Shown one piece after another: positions 20,763 through 30,911 of a stretch of DNA of 64,000 nucleotides. Below the pieces are notes generated by a model that saw only the letters and a program-made list of their open reading frames with translations, did not search any database and had not been told where the DNA came from. Numbering within the stretch: the stretch's first letter is position 1; each line of letters begins with the position of its first letter. Source of the DNA: Bosea sp. ANAM02 (GTDB lineage: Bacteria > Pseudomonadota > Alphaproteobacteria > Rhizobiales > Beijerinckiaceae); contig NZ_AP022848.1 of NCBI RefSeq assembly GCF_011764485.1, positions 896,001 through 960,000 on the forward strand, given 5' to 3'. A program made the translations under genes and the position numbers.

Positions 20763-21689
20763 TCAGCGCCCGGCGCGGGGATGGGCGGCGTCATAAGCCG
20801 CCATCAGGCGCGCCGAATCGATGCGGGTATAGATTTGCGTCGTCGAGAGCGAGGCATGGCCGAGCAGCTCCTGGATGGCGCGCAGGTCGCCGCCCCGCCC
20901 CAGCAGATGCGTCGCGAAGGAATGGCGCAGGGAATGCGGCGTGGCCGAGGAAGGCAGTCCGAGCGCGCCGCGCAAGCCCTCGACCGCGAGCTGGATGATG
21001 CGCGGCGAGAGCGGGCCGCCCTTGGCGCCGACGAAGAGCGGCCCCTCCGGCTGGAGCCGCCAGGGGCAGAGCTTGAGATATTCGGCGATGGCCGCGATCA
21101 CCACGGGCAGTACCGGCACCATCCGCGTCTTGCTCCCTTTGCCGATGACGGTCAGCGTATCGCCGGCCTGAAGCGGCGCCTGGGCGCGGGCGAGCGAGAG
21201 CGCCTCCGAGATGCGCAACCCGCTGCCATAGAGCAGGCCGAACACGGCGGCGTCGCGAGCGAGAATCCACTGTTCGCGTTCCTCGCCGGCGCGGGTATCG
21301 GCTTGGGTGACGGCTCGGGCGGCGCTGGGTTCGAGCGGGCGCGGCAGCGACTTGCCGAGGCGGGGGCCACGCGTCGCGGCGAAGGCGGCGGCGCTGAGCT
21401 TGCCCTGGCGCTCGCCGAAGCGGGCGAAGGAACGCAGCGCCGCGAGCTGGCGCATCAGGGTGCGGTTGCCGACATCGTCGCGGCGGCGCTGGCCGAGGAA
21501 GGCGCGCAGGTCGACGGGCTTCAGCGCGGCGATGTCGGACAGGGAGGGCGCGCCGCCGAGATGCCCGGTCAGGAAGGCGTGGAACTGGCCGAGATCGCGG
21601 GCATAGGCCTCCAGCGTCTTCGGGGACAGGCGCCGTTCGGCTGCGAGGTGGGAGAGCCAGTCGCGCCGGAAGGAGTCGAAATCGGTCAT
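20763..21689 (-). CDS. xerC: Tyrosine recombinase XerC
   Basis: A 308-aa site-specific recombinase that with XerD resolves chromosome dimers at dif. The N-terminal SAM-like core-binding domain starts DFDSFRRDWLSHLAAERRLS. The catalytic domain shows GSGLRISEAL (Arg I), TPHSLRHSFATHLL (His-x-x-Arg), LGHASLSTTQIYT (His and nucleophile Tyr). The ATG at 21689 is chosen because the frame upstream is repeat DNA. It is divergent from priA, a common arrangement in Hyphomicrobiales. Confidence 0.92.
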   Translation of the reverse strand: MTDFDSFRRDWLSHLAAERRLSPKTLEAYARDLGQFHAFLTGHLGGAPSLSDIAALKPVDLRAFLGQRRRDDVGNRTLMRQLAALRSFARFGERQGKLSAAAFAATRGPRLGKSLPRPLEPSAARAVTQADTRAGEEREQWILARDAAVFGLLYGSGLRISEALSLARAQAPLQAGDTLTVIGKGSKTRMVPVLPVVIAAIAEYLKLCPWRLQPEGPLFVGAKGGPLSPRIIQLAVEGLRGALGLPSSATPHSLRHSFATHLLGRGGDLRAIQELLGHASLSTTQIYTRIDSARLMAAYDAAHPRAGR

Positions 21690-21707
21690 GCGCAGGATCG
21701 CCTCAGC

Positions 21708-21789
21708 CGTCATGCTCGGGCTTGACCCGAGCATCTCGTCCCGCGCCAGCTCGTCCTGAGATGGTCGGGTCAAGCCCGACCATGACGGC
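21708..21789. repeat. Intergenic paired palindromic repeat, family A
   Basis: CGTCATGCTCGGGCTTGACCCGAGCAT is followed 25 bases later by GATGGTCGGGTCAAGCCCGACCATGACGG. Each half is a palindrome with a TTGA/TCAA centre, and the two halves face each other, so the whole can fold into one large or two smaller hairpins. It lies between the divergent xerC and priA genes. Confidence 0.88.
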
Positions 21790-21852
21790 AGGTGTAGCGC
21801 TCCCGCCTTAACAGGTCGCGAATCGGTGCTAGACACTGGCGCAGGAAACACG

Positions 21853-21898
21853 CCGTCATCCGGACAAGCCGCGTCAGCGGCGCCGATCCGGGATGACA
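21853..21898. repeat. Short palindromic repeat, family B
   Basis: CGTCATCCGGACAAGC and GATCCGGGATGACA flank a CGCGTCAGCGGCGCC centre. The ends match the closing element of the cluster at 18796-18923. It ends only 17 bases before the priA start, so it would lie in the priA leader mRNA. Confidence 0.7.
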
Positions 21899-21915
21899 CG
21901 GCAATATTTGTGGCG

Positions 21916-24117
21916 ATGGCGCAGTTCGATCTGATCGACGATACCGAAGAGACGGGGCAGGGCGGCACGGTCGACGTGCTGATCCCGCTCGGGCTCGACC
22001 AGGCCTATAGCTATGCCGTGCCGGCCGGGCTCGTGCTCGAGCCCGGCGATGTCGTGCAGGTGCCGCTCGGGCCGCGCGAGACCGTCGGCGTCGTCTGGGA
22101 TGCCGGGTCCGGGCGCGGCGGCAATCTCAAGAAGGTGACCGGCAAATACGACATGCCGCCGCTCGATCCGGCGCTGCGCAAGCTCGTCGACTGGGTCGCC
22201 TGGTATACGCTCGCGCCGAAAGGCTCCGTATTGGCGCTGGCCCTGCGCCGCCAGCCGGACGATACGCCGGAGCGGCCGAAGCTCGGCGTCAGGCTGGCCG
22301 GCCCGCCGCCGGGACGGATGACGCCGGCACGGGCGCGGGCCATCGCGGCAGCCGAGGGCGGTTTGCTGATCGGCAAATCCGCACTGGCGGAAGCGGCCTC
22401 GGTCAGCGCGGCGGTGATCGATTCTCTCGTCGATGCCGGCACCTTTATCGTCGAGCCCCTACCGCGCGAGGCGATCGCGGCTATGCCCGATCCCGACCAT
22501 GCCGTGCCGGAACTCTCGGAAGGACAGGGCGAGGTTGCGCAGGCGCTGGTTGCATCCGTGCAGGCGAAGGCCTTCGGCGTCTCGCTGCTCGAAGGCGTCA
22601 CCGGCTCGGGCAAAACGGAGGTCTATTTCGAGGCGGTCGCCGAGGCGATCCGGTTGGGGCGGCAGAGCCTGATCCTGATGCCGGAGATCGCGCTGACGGC
22701 GCAGTTCATCGATCGGTTCGAGGCGCGTTTCGGCGTCAGGCCCGGCCTCTGGCACTCGGCCGTGACCGGCCGCAGGCGCGAGCGTTTGCAGGCGGCGATC
22801 GCTTCCGGCGAGGCCAAGGTGGTGGCGGGCGCCCGCTCGGCCTTGTTCCTGCCCTATAGCGATCTCGGCCTCATCGTCGTCGATGAGGAGCATGAAAGCG
22901 CCTATAAGCAGGAGGACGGCGTCTCCTATCATGCCCGCGACATGGCGGTGGTGCGGGGCCGGATCGAGAACGCGCCGGTGGTTCTGGCATCGGCGACCCC
23001 CTCGCTGGAGACCAGGGTCAATGCCGAGCGCGGGCGCTATGCCCATCTCAAGCTGCCCGAGCGCTTCGGCGGGCGCGAATTGCCCCAGCTCGGCCTCGTC
23101 GACCTGCGCCGCGACAAGCCGGAGCGGGGACGCTGGCTCTCGGGCGCGCTGATCAAGGCGGTCGAGGCCAATCTGGAGGCCAGGGAGCAGTCGCTGCTCT
23201 TCCTCAACCGGCGCGGCTATGCCCCGCTGACGCTGTGCCGCGATTGCGGCCATCGCTTCCAGTGCCCGAACTGCTCGGCCTGGCTGGTCGATCATCGCTT
23301 CCGGCGGGCGCTGGTCTGCCATCATTGCGGCCATGTCGAGCGCCGGCCGCATGAATGCCCGGCCTGTCACCAGCCGGAGAGCCTGATCGCCTGCGGGCCG
23401 GGCGTCGAGCGGCTGGCCGAGGAGGTCGCGACGCTTTTTCCACAGGCGCGTTCGATCGTGCTCTCCAGCGATTTTCCAGGCGGCACGGAAAGGCTGAAGA
23501 CGGAGCTCATGGCCGTGGCCGAGGGCGAATTCGACATCGTCATCGGCACGCAGCTCGTCGCCAAGGGCCATAATTTCCCGGGCATGACGCTGGTCGGCGT
23601 GATCGACGCCGATCTCGGCCTGACATCCGGCGATCCGCGCGCGGCGGAGCGGACTTTTCAGGCGCTGCGGCAGGTCACGGGCCGTGCAGGGCGGGGCGAG
23701 AAGCCCGGTCGCGCCCTGCTTCAGACGCATGACCCCGAGCATCCCGTGCTGAAAGCCCTGATCTCGGGCGATCCGGAGCGGTTTTATGCCGCAGAGGAGG
23801 CCTCGCGGGAGGCGGCGGGCCTGCCGCCCTTCGGGCGCCTCGCGGCGCTGATCGTCTCGGCCAACAGCCAGGCGGAGGCCGAGAGCCATGCCAGGGCGTT
23901 GGCGCGCTGCGCGGAAGCCGGCGACGGAATCATGGTGCTGGGGCCGGCGGAGGCGCCGCTTGCGGTGCTGCGCGGGCGCCATCGCATGCGCCTGATCGTC
24001 AAGACGGCACGCGAGATCAATCTGCAGGATTACCTGCGCGCCTGGCTGAAACGGGCGCCCCGGCCCAAGGGCTCGGTCAGGGTCGCGGTCGATGTCGATC
24101 CGCAAAGCTTCCTTTGA
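21916..24117 (+). CDS. priA: Primosomal protein N' (replication restart helicase PriA)
   Basis: A 733-aa superfamily 2 DNA helicase that reloads the replisome at stalled forks. Visible motifs are Walker A GVTGSGKTEVYFE near 227, Walker B VDEEHESAYKQEDG near 322, ASATPSLETR near 358, and the inserted zinc-binding region at 441-482 with CRDCGHRFQCPNCS and CHHCGHVERRPHECPACH. The ATG at 21916 is preferred; 30 in-frame codons upstream are repeat-derived. It precedes the ATP synthase operon, as in related genomes. Confidence 0.95.
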   Translation: MAQFDLIDDTEETGQGGTVDVLIPLGLDQAYSYAVPAGLVLEPGDVVQVPLGPRETVGVVWDAGSGRGGNLKKVTGKYDMPPLDPALRKLVDWVAWYTLAPKGSVLALALRRQPDDTPERPKLGVRLAGPPPGRMTPARARAIAAAEGGLLIGKSALAEAASVSAAVIDSLVDAGTFIVEPLPREAIAAMPDPDHAVPELSEGQGEVAQALVASVQAKAFGVSLLEGVTGSGKTEVYFEAVAEAIRLGRQSLILMPEIALTAQFIDRFEARFGVRPGLWHSAVTGRRRERLQAAIASGEAKVVAGARSALFLPYSDLGLIVVDEEHESAYKQEDGVSYHARDMAVVRGRIENAPVVLASATPSLETRVNAERGRYAHLKLPERFGGRELPQLGLVDLRRDKPERGRWLSGALIKAVEANLEAREQSLLFLNRRGYAPLTLCRDCGHRFQCPNCSAWLVDHRFRRALVCHHCGHVERRPHECPACHQPESLIACGPGVERLAEEVATLFPQARSIVLSSDFPGGTERLKTELMAVAEGEFDIVIGTQLVAKGHNFPGMTLVGVIDADLGLTSGDPRAAERTFQALRQVTGRAGRGEKPGRALLQTHDPEHPVLKALISGDPERFYAAEEASREAAGLPPFGRLAALIVSANSQAEAESHARALARCAEAGDGIMVLGPAEAPLAVLRGRHRMRLIVKTAREINLQDYLRAWLKRAPRPKGSVRVAVDVDPQSFL

Positions 24118-24326
24118 ACGGCTGAAAGGCGCGGCAAAATCGCCGCTTATGAAGGGCAATCAGCGATTGCGCGGCCCGGAACCACATGCTAGTGCACCGC
24201 CACATTTCGGTCGCGAAGTCGTCTTGCCGGCTTCGCGCCTATGATACTCGCAGCGCCGGAACCATGCACTCCACCTTCGCCTCAGAAGGTCGCCGGTGTG
24301 GTTCCTTGAAACGAGAGACGGGAAGC

Positions 24327-24896
24327 GTGGCTGAAGGCGGATCGCAGGGGACATTGGTGTCGGGCGTAGCTCAGCGCTATGCCACCGCTCTGTTCGAGCT
24401 GGCGGAGGAGGCGGGTGCGATCGACACCGTCGCGGCCGCTCTGGATAGCTTCAACGGCCTGCTCGCCGAGAGCGAGGACCTGACCCGCCTGATCGAGAGC
24501 CCGGCCTTTACTGCCGAAGAGCAGGTCGCGGCAATCAAGGCCGTGCTCGCCAAGGCCGGCATCACCGGTATCGCCGCCAATTTCATCGGCCTCGTTGCCA
24601 GCAAGCGCCGTCTCTTCGCGCTGCCGGGCATGATCGCCGGCTACAAGCGCCTGGTCGCCGAGGCCAAGGGCATCGTCTCCGCCGAGGTGACGGTCGCCGA
24701 AGAGCCCACAGCCAAGCGCGTCGACGAGATCCGCGCGGCGCTGAAGGGCGTCGCCGGCAAGGATGTCGACGTCTCGATCAAGATCGATCCGGCCCTGATC
24801 GGCGGGCTCATCGTCAAGATGGGCTCCCGCATGGTCGACGCCTCGCTGAAAACCAAACTCAACTCAATTCGTCTTGCCATGAAAGAGGTCGGCTGA
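24327..24896 (+). CDS. atpH: F1 ATP synthase subunit delta
   Basis: A 189-aa subunit linking F1 to the b stalk of F1Fo ATP synthase. Family features: [13 protein letters not shown] near residue 14, [15 protein letters not shown], and the C-terminal [25 protein letters not shown]. The GTG at 24327 has GGAAG 3 bases upstream and gives the normal length; the frame is open 47 codons further up without similarity. It overlaps atpA by one base (TGATG), which suggests translational coupling. The 210 bp before it should hold the operon promoter. Confidence 0.94.
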   Translation: MAEGGSQGTLVSGVAQRYATALFELAEEAGAIDTVAAALDSFNGLLAESEDLTRLIESPAFTAEEQVAAIKAVLAKAGITGIAANFIGLVASKRRLFALPGMIAGYKRLVAEAKGIVSAEVTVAEEPTAKRVDEIRAALKGVAGKDVDVSIKIDPALIGGLIVKMGSRMVDASLKTKLNSIRLAMKEVG

Positions 24897-26428
24897 TGGA
24901 CATCCGCCCCGCTGAAATCTCCGCCATCCTGAAGGCCCAGATCTCGAATTTCGGGTCGGAAGCTTCGGTCACCGAAGTCGGCCAGGTTCTCTCCGTCGGT
25001 GACGGCATCGCCCGCGTCTACGGCCTCGACAAGGTCCAGGCCGGTGAGATGGTCGAGTTCGAGACCGGTGTGCGCGGCATGGCGCTCAATCTCGAGAGCG
25101 ACAATGTCGGCGTCGTGATCTTCGGTTCCGACCGCGACATCAAGGAAGGCCAGACCGTCAAGCGCACCGGCGCCATCGTCGACGTCCCCGTCGGCAAGGA
25201 GCTGCTCGGCCGCGTCGTCGACGCTCTCGGCAACCCGATCGACGGCAAGGGCCCGATCAAGGCCGCCAAGCGCGCCCGCGTCGACGTCAAGGCCCCCGGC
25301 ATCATCCCGCGCAAGTCGGTGCACGAGCCGATGGCGACCGGCCTCAAGGCCATCGACGCCCTGATCCCGATCGGCCGCGGCCAGCGCGAGCTCATCATCG
25401 GCGACCGTCAGACCGGCAAGACCGCCGTCGCGCTCGACACGATCCTGAACCAGAAGTCGCTGAACGGCGCCGACGCTCCCGAGAGCCAGAAGCTCTACTG
25501 CGTCTACGTCGCCGTCGGCCAGAAGCGTTCGACCGTCGCCCAGTTCGTGAAGGTCCTCGAAGAGCGCGGCGCTCTGGAGTACTCGATCGTCGTCGCGGCC
25601 ACCGCTTCGGACGCAGCCCCGATGCAGTTCCTGGCGCCCTTCGCCGGTTGCGCCATGGGCGAGTTCTTCCGCGACAACGGCATGCATGCCGTCATCATCT
25701 ATGACGATCTGTCCAAGCAGGCCGTCGCCTATCGCCAGATGTCGCTGCTGCTGCGCCGCCCGCCGGGCCGCGAAGCCTATCCGGGCGACGTGTTCTATCT
25801 CCATTCCCGCCTGCTCGAGCGCGCGGCGAAGATGGGCGAGGCCGCCGGCCTCGGTTCGCTGACGGCGCTGCCGGTCATCGAGACCCAGGCGAACGACGTG
25901 TCCGCCTACATCCCGACCAACGTGATCTCGATCACCGACGGTCAGATCTTCCTGGAGACGGACCTGTTCTACCAGGGCATCCGCCCGGCCGTGAACGTCG
26001 GCCTCTCGGTGTCGCGCGTCGGCTCCTCGGCGCAGACCAAGGCCACCAAGAAGGTCGCCGGCAAGATCAAGGGCGAGCTCGCCCAGTATCGCGAGATGGC
26101 CGCCTTCGCCCAGTTCGGCTCGGACCTCGACGCGGTCACGCAGCGCCTGCTCAACCGCGGCGCCCGCCTGACCGAACTCCTGAAGCAGCCGCAGTTCTCG
26201 CCGCTGAAGATGGAAGAGCAGGTCGTCGTGATCTATGCCGGCGTGAACGGCTATCTCGACGCGCTGCCGGTCACCAAGGTCCGCGCCTTCGAGGACGGTC
26301 TGCTCTCGCTGGTCCGCTCGAAGCATGCCGATATGCTGAACGAGATCGGCTCGACCAAGGACCTGTCGGACGCCAACGCCGCCAAGCTCAAGGACATCGT
26401 CGCGGGCTTCGCGAAGTCCTTCGCCTGA
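24896..26428 (+). CDS. atpA: F1 ATP synthase subunit alpha
   Basis: A 510-aa non-catalytic nucleotide-binding subunit of the F1 hexamer. Walker [17 protein letters not shown] starts at residue 169. The C-terminus has the signature region [17 protein letters not shown] with the arginine-finger-type segment. It follows atpH with a 1-base overlap. The next cistron atpG is separated by 136 bp containing a palindromic repeat pair. Confidence 0.98.
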   Translation: MDIRPAEISAILKAQISNFGSEASVTEVGQVLSVGDGIARVYGLDKVQAGEMVEFETGVRGMALNLESDNVGVVIFGSDRDIKEGQTVKRTGAIVDVPVGKELLGRVVDALGNPIDGKGPIKAAKRARVDVKAPGIIPRKSVHEPMATGLKAIDALIPIGRGQRELIIGDRQTGKTAVALDTILNQKSLNGADAPESQKLYCVYVAVGQKRSTVAQFVKVLEERGALEYSIVVAATASDAAPMQFLAPFAGCAMGEFFRDNGMHAVIIYDDLSKQAVAYRQMSLLLRRPPGREAYPGDVFYLHSRLLERAAKMGEAAGLGSLTALPVIETQANDVSAYIPTNVISITDGQIFLETDLFYQGIRPAVNVGLSVSRVGSSAQTKATKKVAGKIKGELAQYREMAAFAQFGSDLDAVTQRLLNRGARLTELLKQPQFSPLKMEEQVVVIYAGVNGYLDALPVTKVRAFEDGLLSLVRSKHADMLNEIGSTKDLSDANAAKLKDIVAGFAKSFA

Positions 26429-26436
26429 TCTGCAGG

Positions 26437-26550
26437 CGTCATGGTCGGGCTTGTCCCGGCCATCCACGTCTTCGCCGCGAAGGCGGCGAGCGTGGGAGAT
26501 GAGACCGAGGTTCAAGACGTAGATGGTCGACACAAGGTCGACCATGACGG
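26437..26550. repeat. Paired palindromic repeat, family A, between atpA and atpG
   Basis: Left palindrome CGTCATGGTCGGGCTTGTCCCGGCCAT; right palindrome GATGGTCGACACAAGGTCGACCATGACGG; inside are CACGTCTT and AAGACGTA inverted. It occupies nearly the whole gap between two cistrons of the ATP synthase operon and ends 15 bases before the atpG ATG. A hairpin here could set mRNA processing or relative expression. Confidence 0.88.
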
Positions 26551-26564
26551 GGTGAGAGCGCCAC

Positions 26565-27434
26565 ATGCCTTCTTTGAAGGACCTTAGAAACCGCATCGCC
26601 TCGGTGAAGGCGACGCAGAAGATCACCAAGGCCATGCAGATGGTCGCGGCTGCCAAGCTGCGCCGGGCGCAGTCGGCCGCCGAGGCCGCGCGCCCCTATG
26701 CCGAGCGCATGGAGACGGTGCTGTCGAACCTCGCTTCCGGCGTGTCCGGTTCGAGCGCGCCGCGCCTGATCGCCGGCACGGGCTCGGACAAGGTGCATCT
26801 GCTGCTGGTGCTGACCGCCGAGCGCGGCCTGTGCGGCGCCTTCAACTCGTCGATCGCGCGCCTCGCCCGCGACAAGGCGAATGCGCTGAAGGCCGAGGGC
26901 AAGACGGTCAAGATCATCTGCGTCGGCAAGAAGGGCTACGACATCCTGCGCCGCCAGTTCGCGGCCGAGATCATCGAGTTCATCGATCTGCGCGAGTTCA
27001 AGCAGGTCGGCTTCGTCAATGCCGAGGCGATCGCCCAGAACGTGCTGGCCCGCTTCGCCAATGGCGAGTTCGACGTCGCGACGCTGTTCTTCTCGAAGTT
27101 CCGCTCGGTGATCGCCCAGATCCCGACGGCGCAGCGCATCATCCCGGCCGAAATCCCGGAAGGGACGAAGCAGAGCGACGCCGTCTACGATTACGAGCCG
27201 GACGAGGGCGAGATCCTGGAAGCGCTGCTGCCGCGCAATCTGACCGTCCAGATCCTGCGCGGTCTGCTGGAGAACGCCGCGTCCGAACAGGGCGCGCGCA
27301 TGTCGGCGATGGATTCCGCCACGCGTAACGCCGGCGAGATGATCAAGAAGCAGACGCAGCTCTACAACCGCTCGCGCCAGGCGATGATCACGAAGGAACT
27401 GATCGAGATCATCTCCGGCGCGGAAGCGCTCTAA
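26565..27434 (+). CDS. atpG: F1 ATP synthase subunit gamma
   Basis: A 289-aa central-shaft subunit. The N-terminus [23 protein letters not shown] and the C-terminus with [25 protein letters not shown] are the conserved coiled-coil ends that insert into the alpha/beta hexamer. Normal family length. GGTGAGAG precedes the ATG. Confidence 0.97.
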   Translation: MPSLKDLRNRIASVKATQKITKAMQMVAAAKLRRAQSAAEAARPYAERMETVLSNLASGVSGSSAPRLIAGTGSDKVHLLLVLTAERGLCGAFNSSIARLARDKANALKAEGKTVKIICVGKKGYDILRRQFAAEIIEFIDLREFKQVGFVNAEAIAQNVLARFANGEFDVATLFFSKFRSVIAQIPTAQRIIPAEIPEGTKQSDAVYDYEPDEGEILEALLPRNLTVQILRGLLENAASEQGARMSAMDSATRNAGEMIKKQTQLYNRSRQAMITKELIEIISGAEAL

Positions 27435-27493
27435 CCGCCTATACTTCGTCGGTGGCGCGAGCCGCCGGCAGCCGTCATATCCGAATGCGCTAG

Positions 27494-28996
<1,503 letters not shown>

Positions 28997-29006
28997 GCGA
29001 CCGAAC

Positions 29007-29089
29007 GCGTCATCCCCGGGCTTGCCCGGGGATCTCATGACCAGAAACCGCTGGTTTCCGAGATGGCCGGGTCAAGCCCGGCCATGACG
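29007..29089. repeat. Paired palindromic repeat, family A, between atpD and atpC
   Basis: CGTCATCCCCGGGCTTGCCCGGGGATCTCATGA at the left, an inner CAGAAACCGCTGGTTTCCG element, then GATGGCCGGGTCAAGCCCGGCCATGACG at the right. It fills most of the 112-bp gap between atpD and atpC and ends 19 bases before the atpC start. It is the second such insertion in this operon. Confidence 0.88.
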
Positions 29090-29108
29090 AGCCGGGGAGA
29101 ATGAAACG

Positions 29109-29522
29109 ATGGCCACCTTCAAGTTCGAACTCGTCTCGCCGGAGCGCATCCTGTTCTCGGGCGACGTCATCAGCGTCATCGTCCCCTCGGTCGAGGGCGA
29201 GATGACCGTGCTCGCGGGCCATGCGCCGCTCGTCGCGACGCTGAAGGCCGGCATCGTCTTCGTCCAGACGACGGATCAGAACGGCAAGGAATTCTTCGTC
29301 AATGGCGGCCTCGTCGAGGTCAACCAGGCATCGACGACGATCCTGGCCGAGCAGGGCCGCTTCATCGAGGATGTCGACACCGCCGTGCTCGACGCCGAAA
29401 TCCTGACCGCCGAGACCCGTCTCGCCGGCTCGCATAATGACGACGAGAAGAAGCGCCTGCACGACACGCTGGTGCAGTTGCGCGAATTCAAGCACGTCTT
29501 CGAGCAGCGCAAGGCGGCGTGA
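29109..29522 (+). CDS. atpC: F1 ATP synthase subunit epsilon
   Basis: A 137-aa subunit that couples the gamma shaft to the c-ring and can inhibit ATP hydrolysis. The beta-sandwich part begins TFKFELVSPERILFSGDV and contains VPSVEGEMTVLAGHAPLVATLK; the C-terminus is an alpha-helical EKKRLHDTLVQLREFKHVF. GGGGAG precedes the ATG. It is the last gene of the operon, followed by an intrinsic terminator 25 bp after the stop. Confidence 0.96.
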   Translation: MATFKFELVSPERILFSGDVISVIVPSVEGEMTVLAGHAPLVATLKAGIVFVQTTDQNGKEFFVNGGLVEVNQASTTILAEQGRFIEDVDTAVLDAEILTAETRLAGSHNDDEKKRLHDTLVQLREFKHVFEQRKAA

Positions 29523-29546
29523 TCAGCCGTTCAGCTTTGGAATGCG

Positions 29547-29572
29547 AAAGGGCCGCGCGAGCGGCCCTTTTT
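29547..29572 (+). terminator. Rho-independent terminator after atpC
   Basis: A perfect 10-bp stem AAAGGGCCGC / GCGGCCCTTT with a GCGA loop and a run of five T. The stop codon of the minus-strand VOC gene begins at its right edge, and the A-run on the other arm lets it serve that gene too. Confidence 0.9.
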
Positions 29573-29952
29573 CATGCGTAGCTGATGAATTCCAGCAGCG
29601 ATCCGTCGGGATCGCGGAAATAAAGGCTGGTGCCGTGGCCACCCCGGCCGAAGCGCTGCACCGGCCCTAGCTCGATCGCCACCTTTCGCCGTTCGAGATG
29701 GCTGATCGCTTCGGCGATCGGCCCCGGCCAGACGAAGCAGAGATCGCTGCCGCCCGGCGGGACCGGTAGGCGCGCGACCGGCGTCCCGTCGACGCCCGGC
29801 CCGTGGCAGTTCAGTTGCGCTCGCCCGATGCGATAGGCGAAGCCGTTGCCGATCGCGATAATCTCGGCGCCGATGACGTCGTGGTAGAAGGCGTTGGAGC
29901 GTTCCCAGTCCGAGACATGGATCACGCAATGGTCGAGCTCGACGAGGCTCAT
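29572..29952 (-). CDS. VOC family protein (glyoxalase/dioxygenase superfamily)
   Basis: A 126-aa small metal-dependent protein of the vicinal-oxygen-chelate fold. The N-terminal half starts VELDHCVIHVSDWERSNAFYHDV, and the second half ends FRDPDGSLLEFISYA, with the conserved DPDG and the metal-ligand Glu in LLEF. It could be a glyoxalase-like or resistance-type enzyme; the substrate is unknown. Its ATG overlaps the rppH stop by 4 bp (ATGA), so the two are co-translated. Confidence 0.88.
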   Translation of the reverse strand: MSLVELDHCVIHVSDWERSNAFYHDVIGAEIIAIGNGFAYRIGRAQLNCHGPGVDGTPVARLPVPPGGSDLCFVWPGPIAEAISHLERRKVAIELGPVQRFGRGGHGTSLYFRDPDGSLLEFISYA

Positions 29953-30467
29953 CTCGATCGTCCTTCTCCGATGATGGGGGAAGCGAAAGCGGCGAAGGCC
30001 TGCACCACCTTCTCGTAGACCGGGCGCTTGAACGGCACGATCAGGCCCGGCATGTCCGCAAGGGGGCGCCAGCGCCATTCGCTGAACTCCGGCGGCTCGT
30101 CGCCATTGGGCTTGCCGATATCCATCGCGCGTTCGTCGCCACTGAAGCGGAAGGCGACCCAACGCTGGCGCTGGCCGCGGAAGGCGGCGAGCTTGTGCCA
30201 GGGGCCGTCATACGGCGGGAAATCGTAGCTCCACCATTCCTCGGTCACGGCGAGCAATGCGGCCTGCGTGACGCCGGTCTCCTCTTCCAGCTCGCGGCGG
30301 GCGGCGACGACGATGTCCTCGTCCGGGTCGATGCCGCCTTGCGGCATCTGCCATTCGAAGCCGGGCAGGACGATCTCGGGACCGGCGCTATGCGAGCGGC
30401 CAGCAAAGACGAAGCCCTGCGCATTGAACAGGGCGATGCCGACATTGGGACGGTAGGGGAGGCTCAT
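29949..30467 (-). CDS. rppH: RNA pyrophosphohydrolase
   Basis: A 172-aa Nudix hydrolase that removes pyrophosphate from the 5' end of mRNA and so starts decay. The N-terminus YRPNVGIALFNAQGFVFAG and the intact Nudix box GGIDPDEDIVVAARRELEEE (residues about 44-63, then TGV) fit the RppH/IalA family closely. Length is typical. It is the first gene of a two-gene unit with the VOC protein. Confidence 0.93.
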   Translation of the reverse strand: MSLPYRPNVGIALFNAQGFVFAGRSHSAGPEIVLPGFEWQMPQGGIDPDEDIVVAARRELEEETGVTQAALLAVTEEWWSYDFPPYDGPWHKLAAFRGQRQRWVAFRFSGDERAMDIGKPNGDEPPEFSEWRWRPLADMPGLIVPFKRPVYEKVVQAFAAFASPIIGEGRSR

Positions 30468-30513
30468 GGCGCGAGCATAGGGCGACGTTGCGCGAAGCGG
30501 AACGGGTAGCGGT

Positions 30514-30819
30514 TCAGTCGTTCGGCTTGGGCACGACGCAGGCGAGCAGCCCGGGGAAGCGCTGCTCGATATCGTCGCGGCGCAGCGCGTTCATCCGGGT
30601 CACGCCCTCGTTGCGGGTGCGGATCAGGCCGGCTTCGCGCAGCACGCGGAAATGATGCGAGACGCTCGATTTCGGCCGGTCGCCTTCCAGCGCCTGGCAG
30701 CTCTGCTCGCCCTCGACCGCAAGCCGACGGACGACCTCCAGCCGGAAAGGGTCGCTCAAGGCATGGAAGACGTCTTCAAGTGCGATGTCTTCGGAGGCGG
30801 GCAGGCGGGCATGACGCAT
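30514..30819 (-). CDS. ArsR-family transcriptional regulator
   Basis: A 101-aa winged-helix repressor. The helix-turn-helix region reads HALSDPFRLEVVRRLA and PKSSVSHHFRVLREAGLIRTR. No obvious thiol metal-binding motif is seen (ELCVCDL-type is absent; a single Cys lies in QSCQAL), so it may sense something other than a metal. The ATG at 30819 is preferred over one at 30855. It is divergent from the OYE-type reductase at 30912, a standard repressor-target layout. Confidence 0.88.
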   Translation of the reverse strand: MRHARLPASEDIALEDVFHALSDPFRLEVVRRLAVEGEQSCQALEGDRPKSSVSHHFRVLREAGLIRTRNEGVTRMNALRRDDIEQRFPGLLACVVPKPND

Positions 30820-30857
30820 GATCAGGACTCTATCACAGGGTTTTGAACTTGCCAAAA

Positions 30858-30880
30858 TTCGAAAAATATCGAACTATCGA
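30858..30880. promoter_or_regulatory. Candidate ArsR operator in the arsR/OYE divergent promoter
   Basis: TTCGA-AAAATA-TCGAA is a perfect 5+5 inverted repeat at 30858-30873, and TATCGA recurs at 30875-30880 after an earlier copy at 30868-30873. The segment is AT-rich against a GC-rich background and sits in the 92-bp gap between the divergent starts, so it could control both genes. Confidence 0.5.
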
Positions 30881-30911
30881 AACATAGAAACTCACTGCGC
30901 GGAGCCGCATC

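Noticed and set aside
24641..26656. 671-codon minus-strand frame antisense to atpH-atpA
   Set aside because: Composition rich in Asp/Glu/Arg/Leu from reverse reading of a strongly biased gene; atpA on the other strand is beyond doubt.
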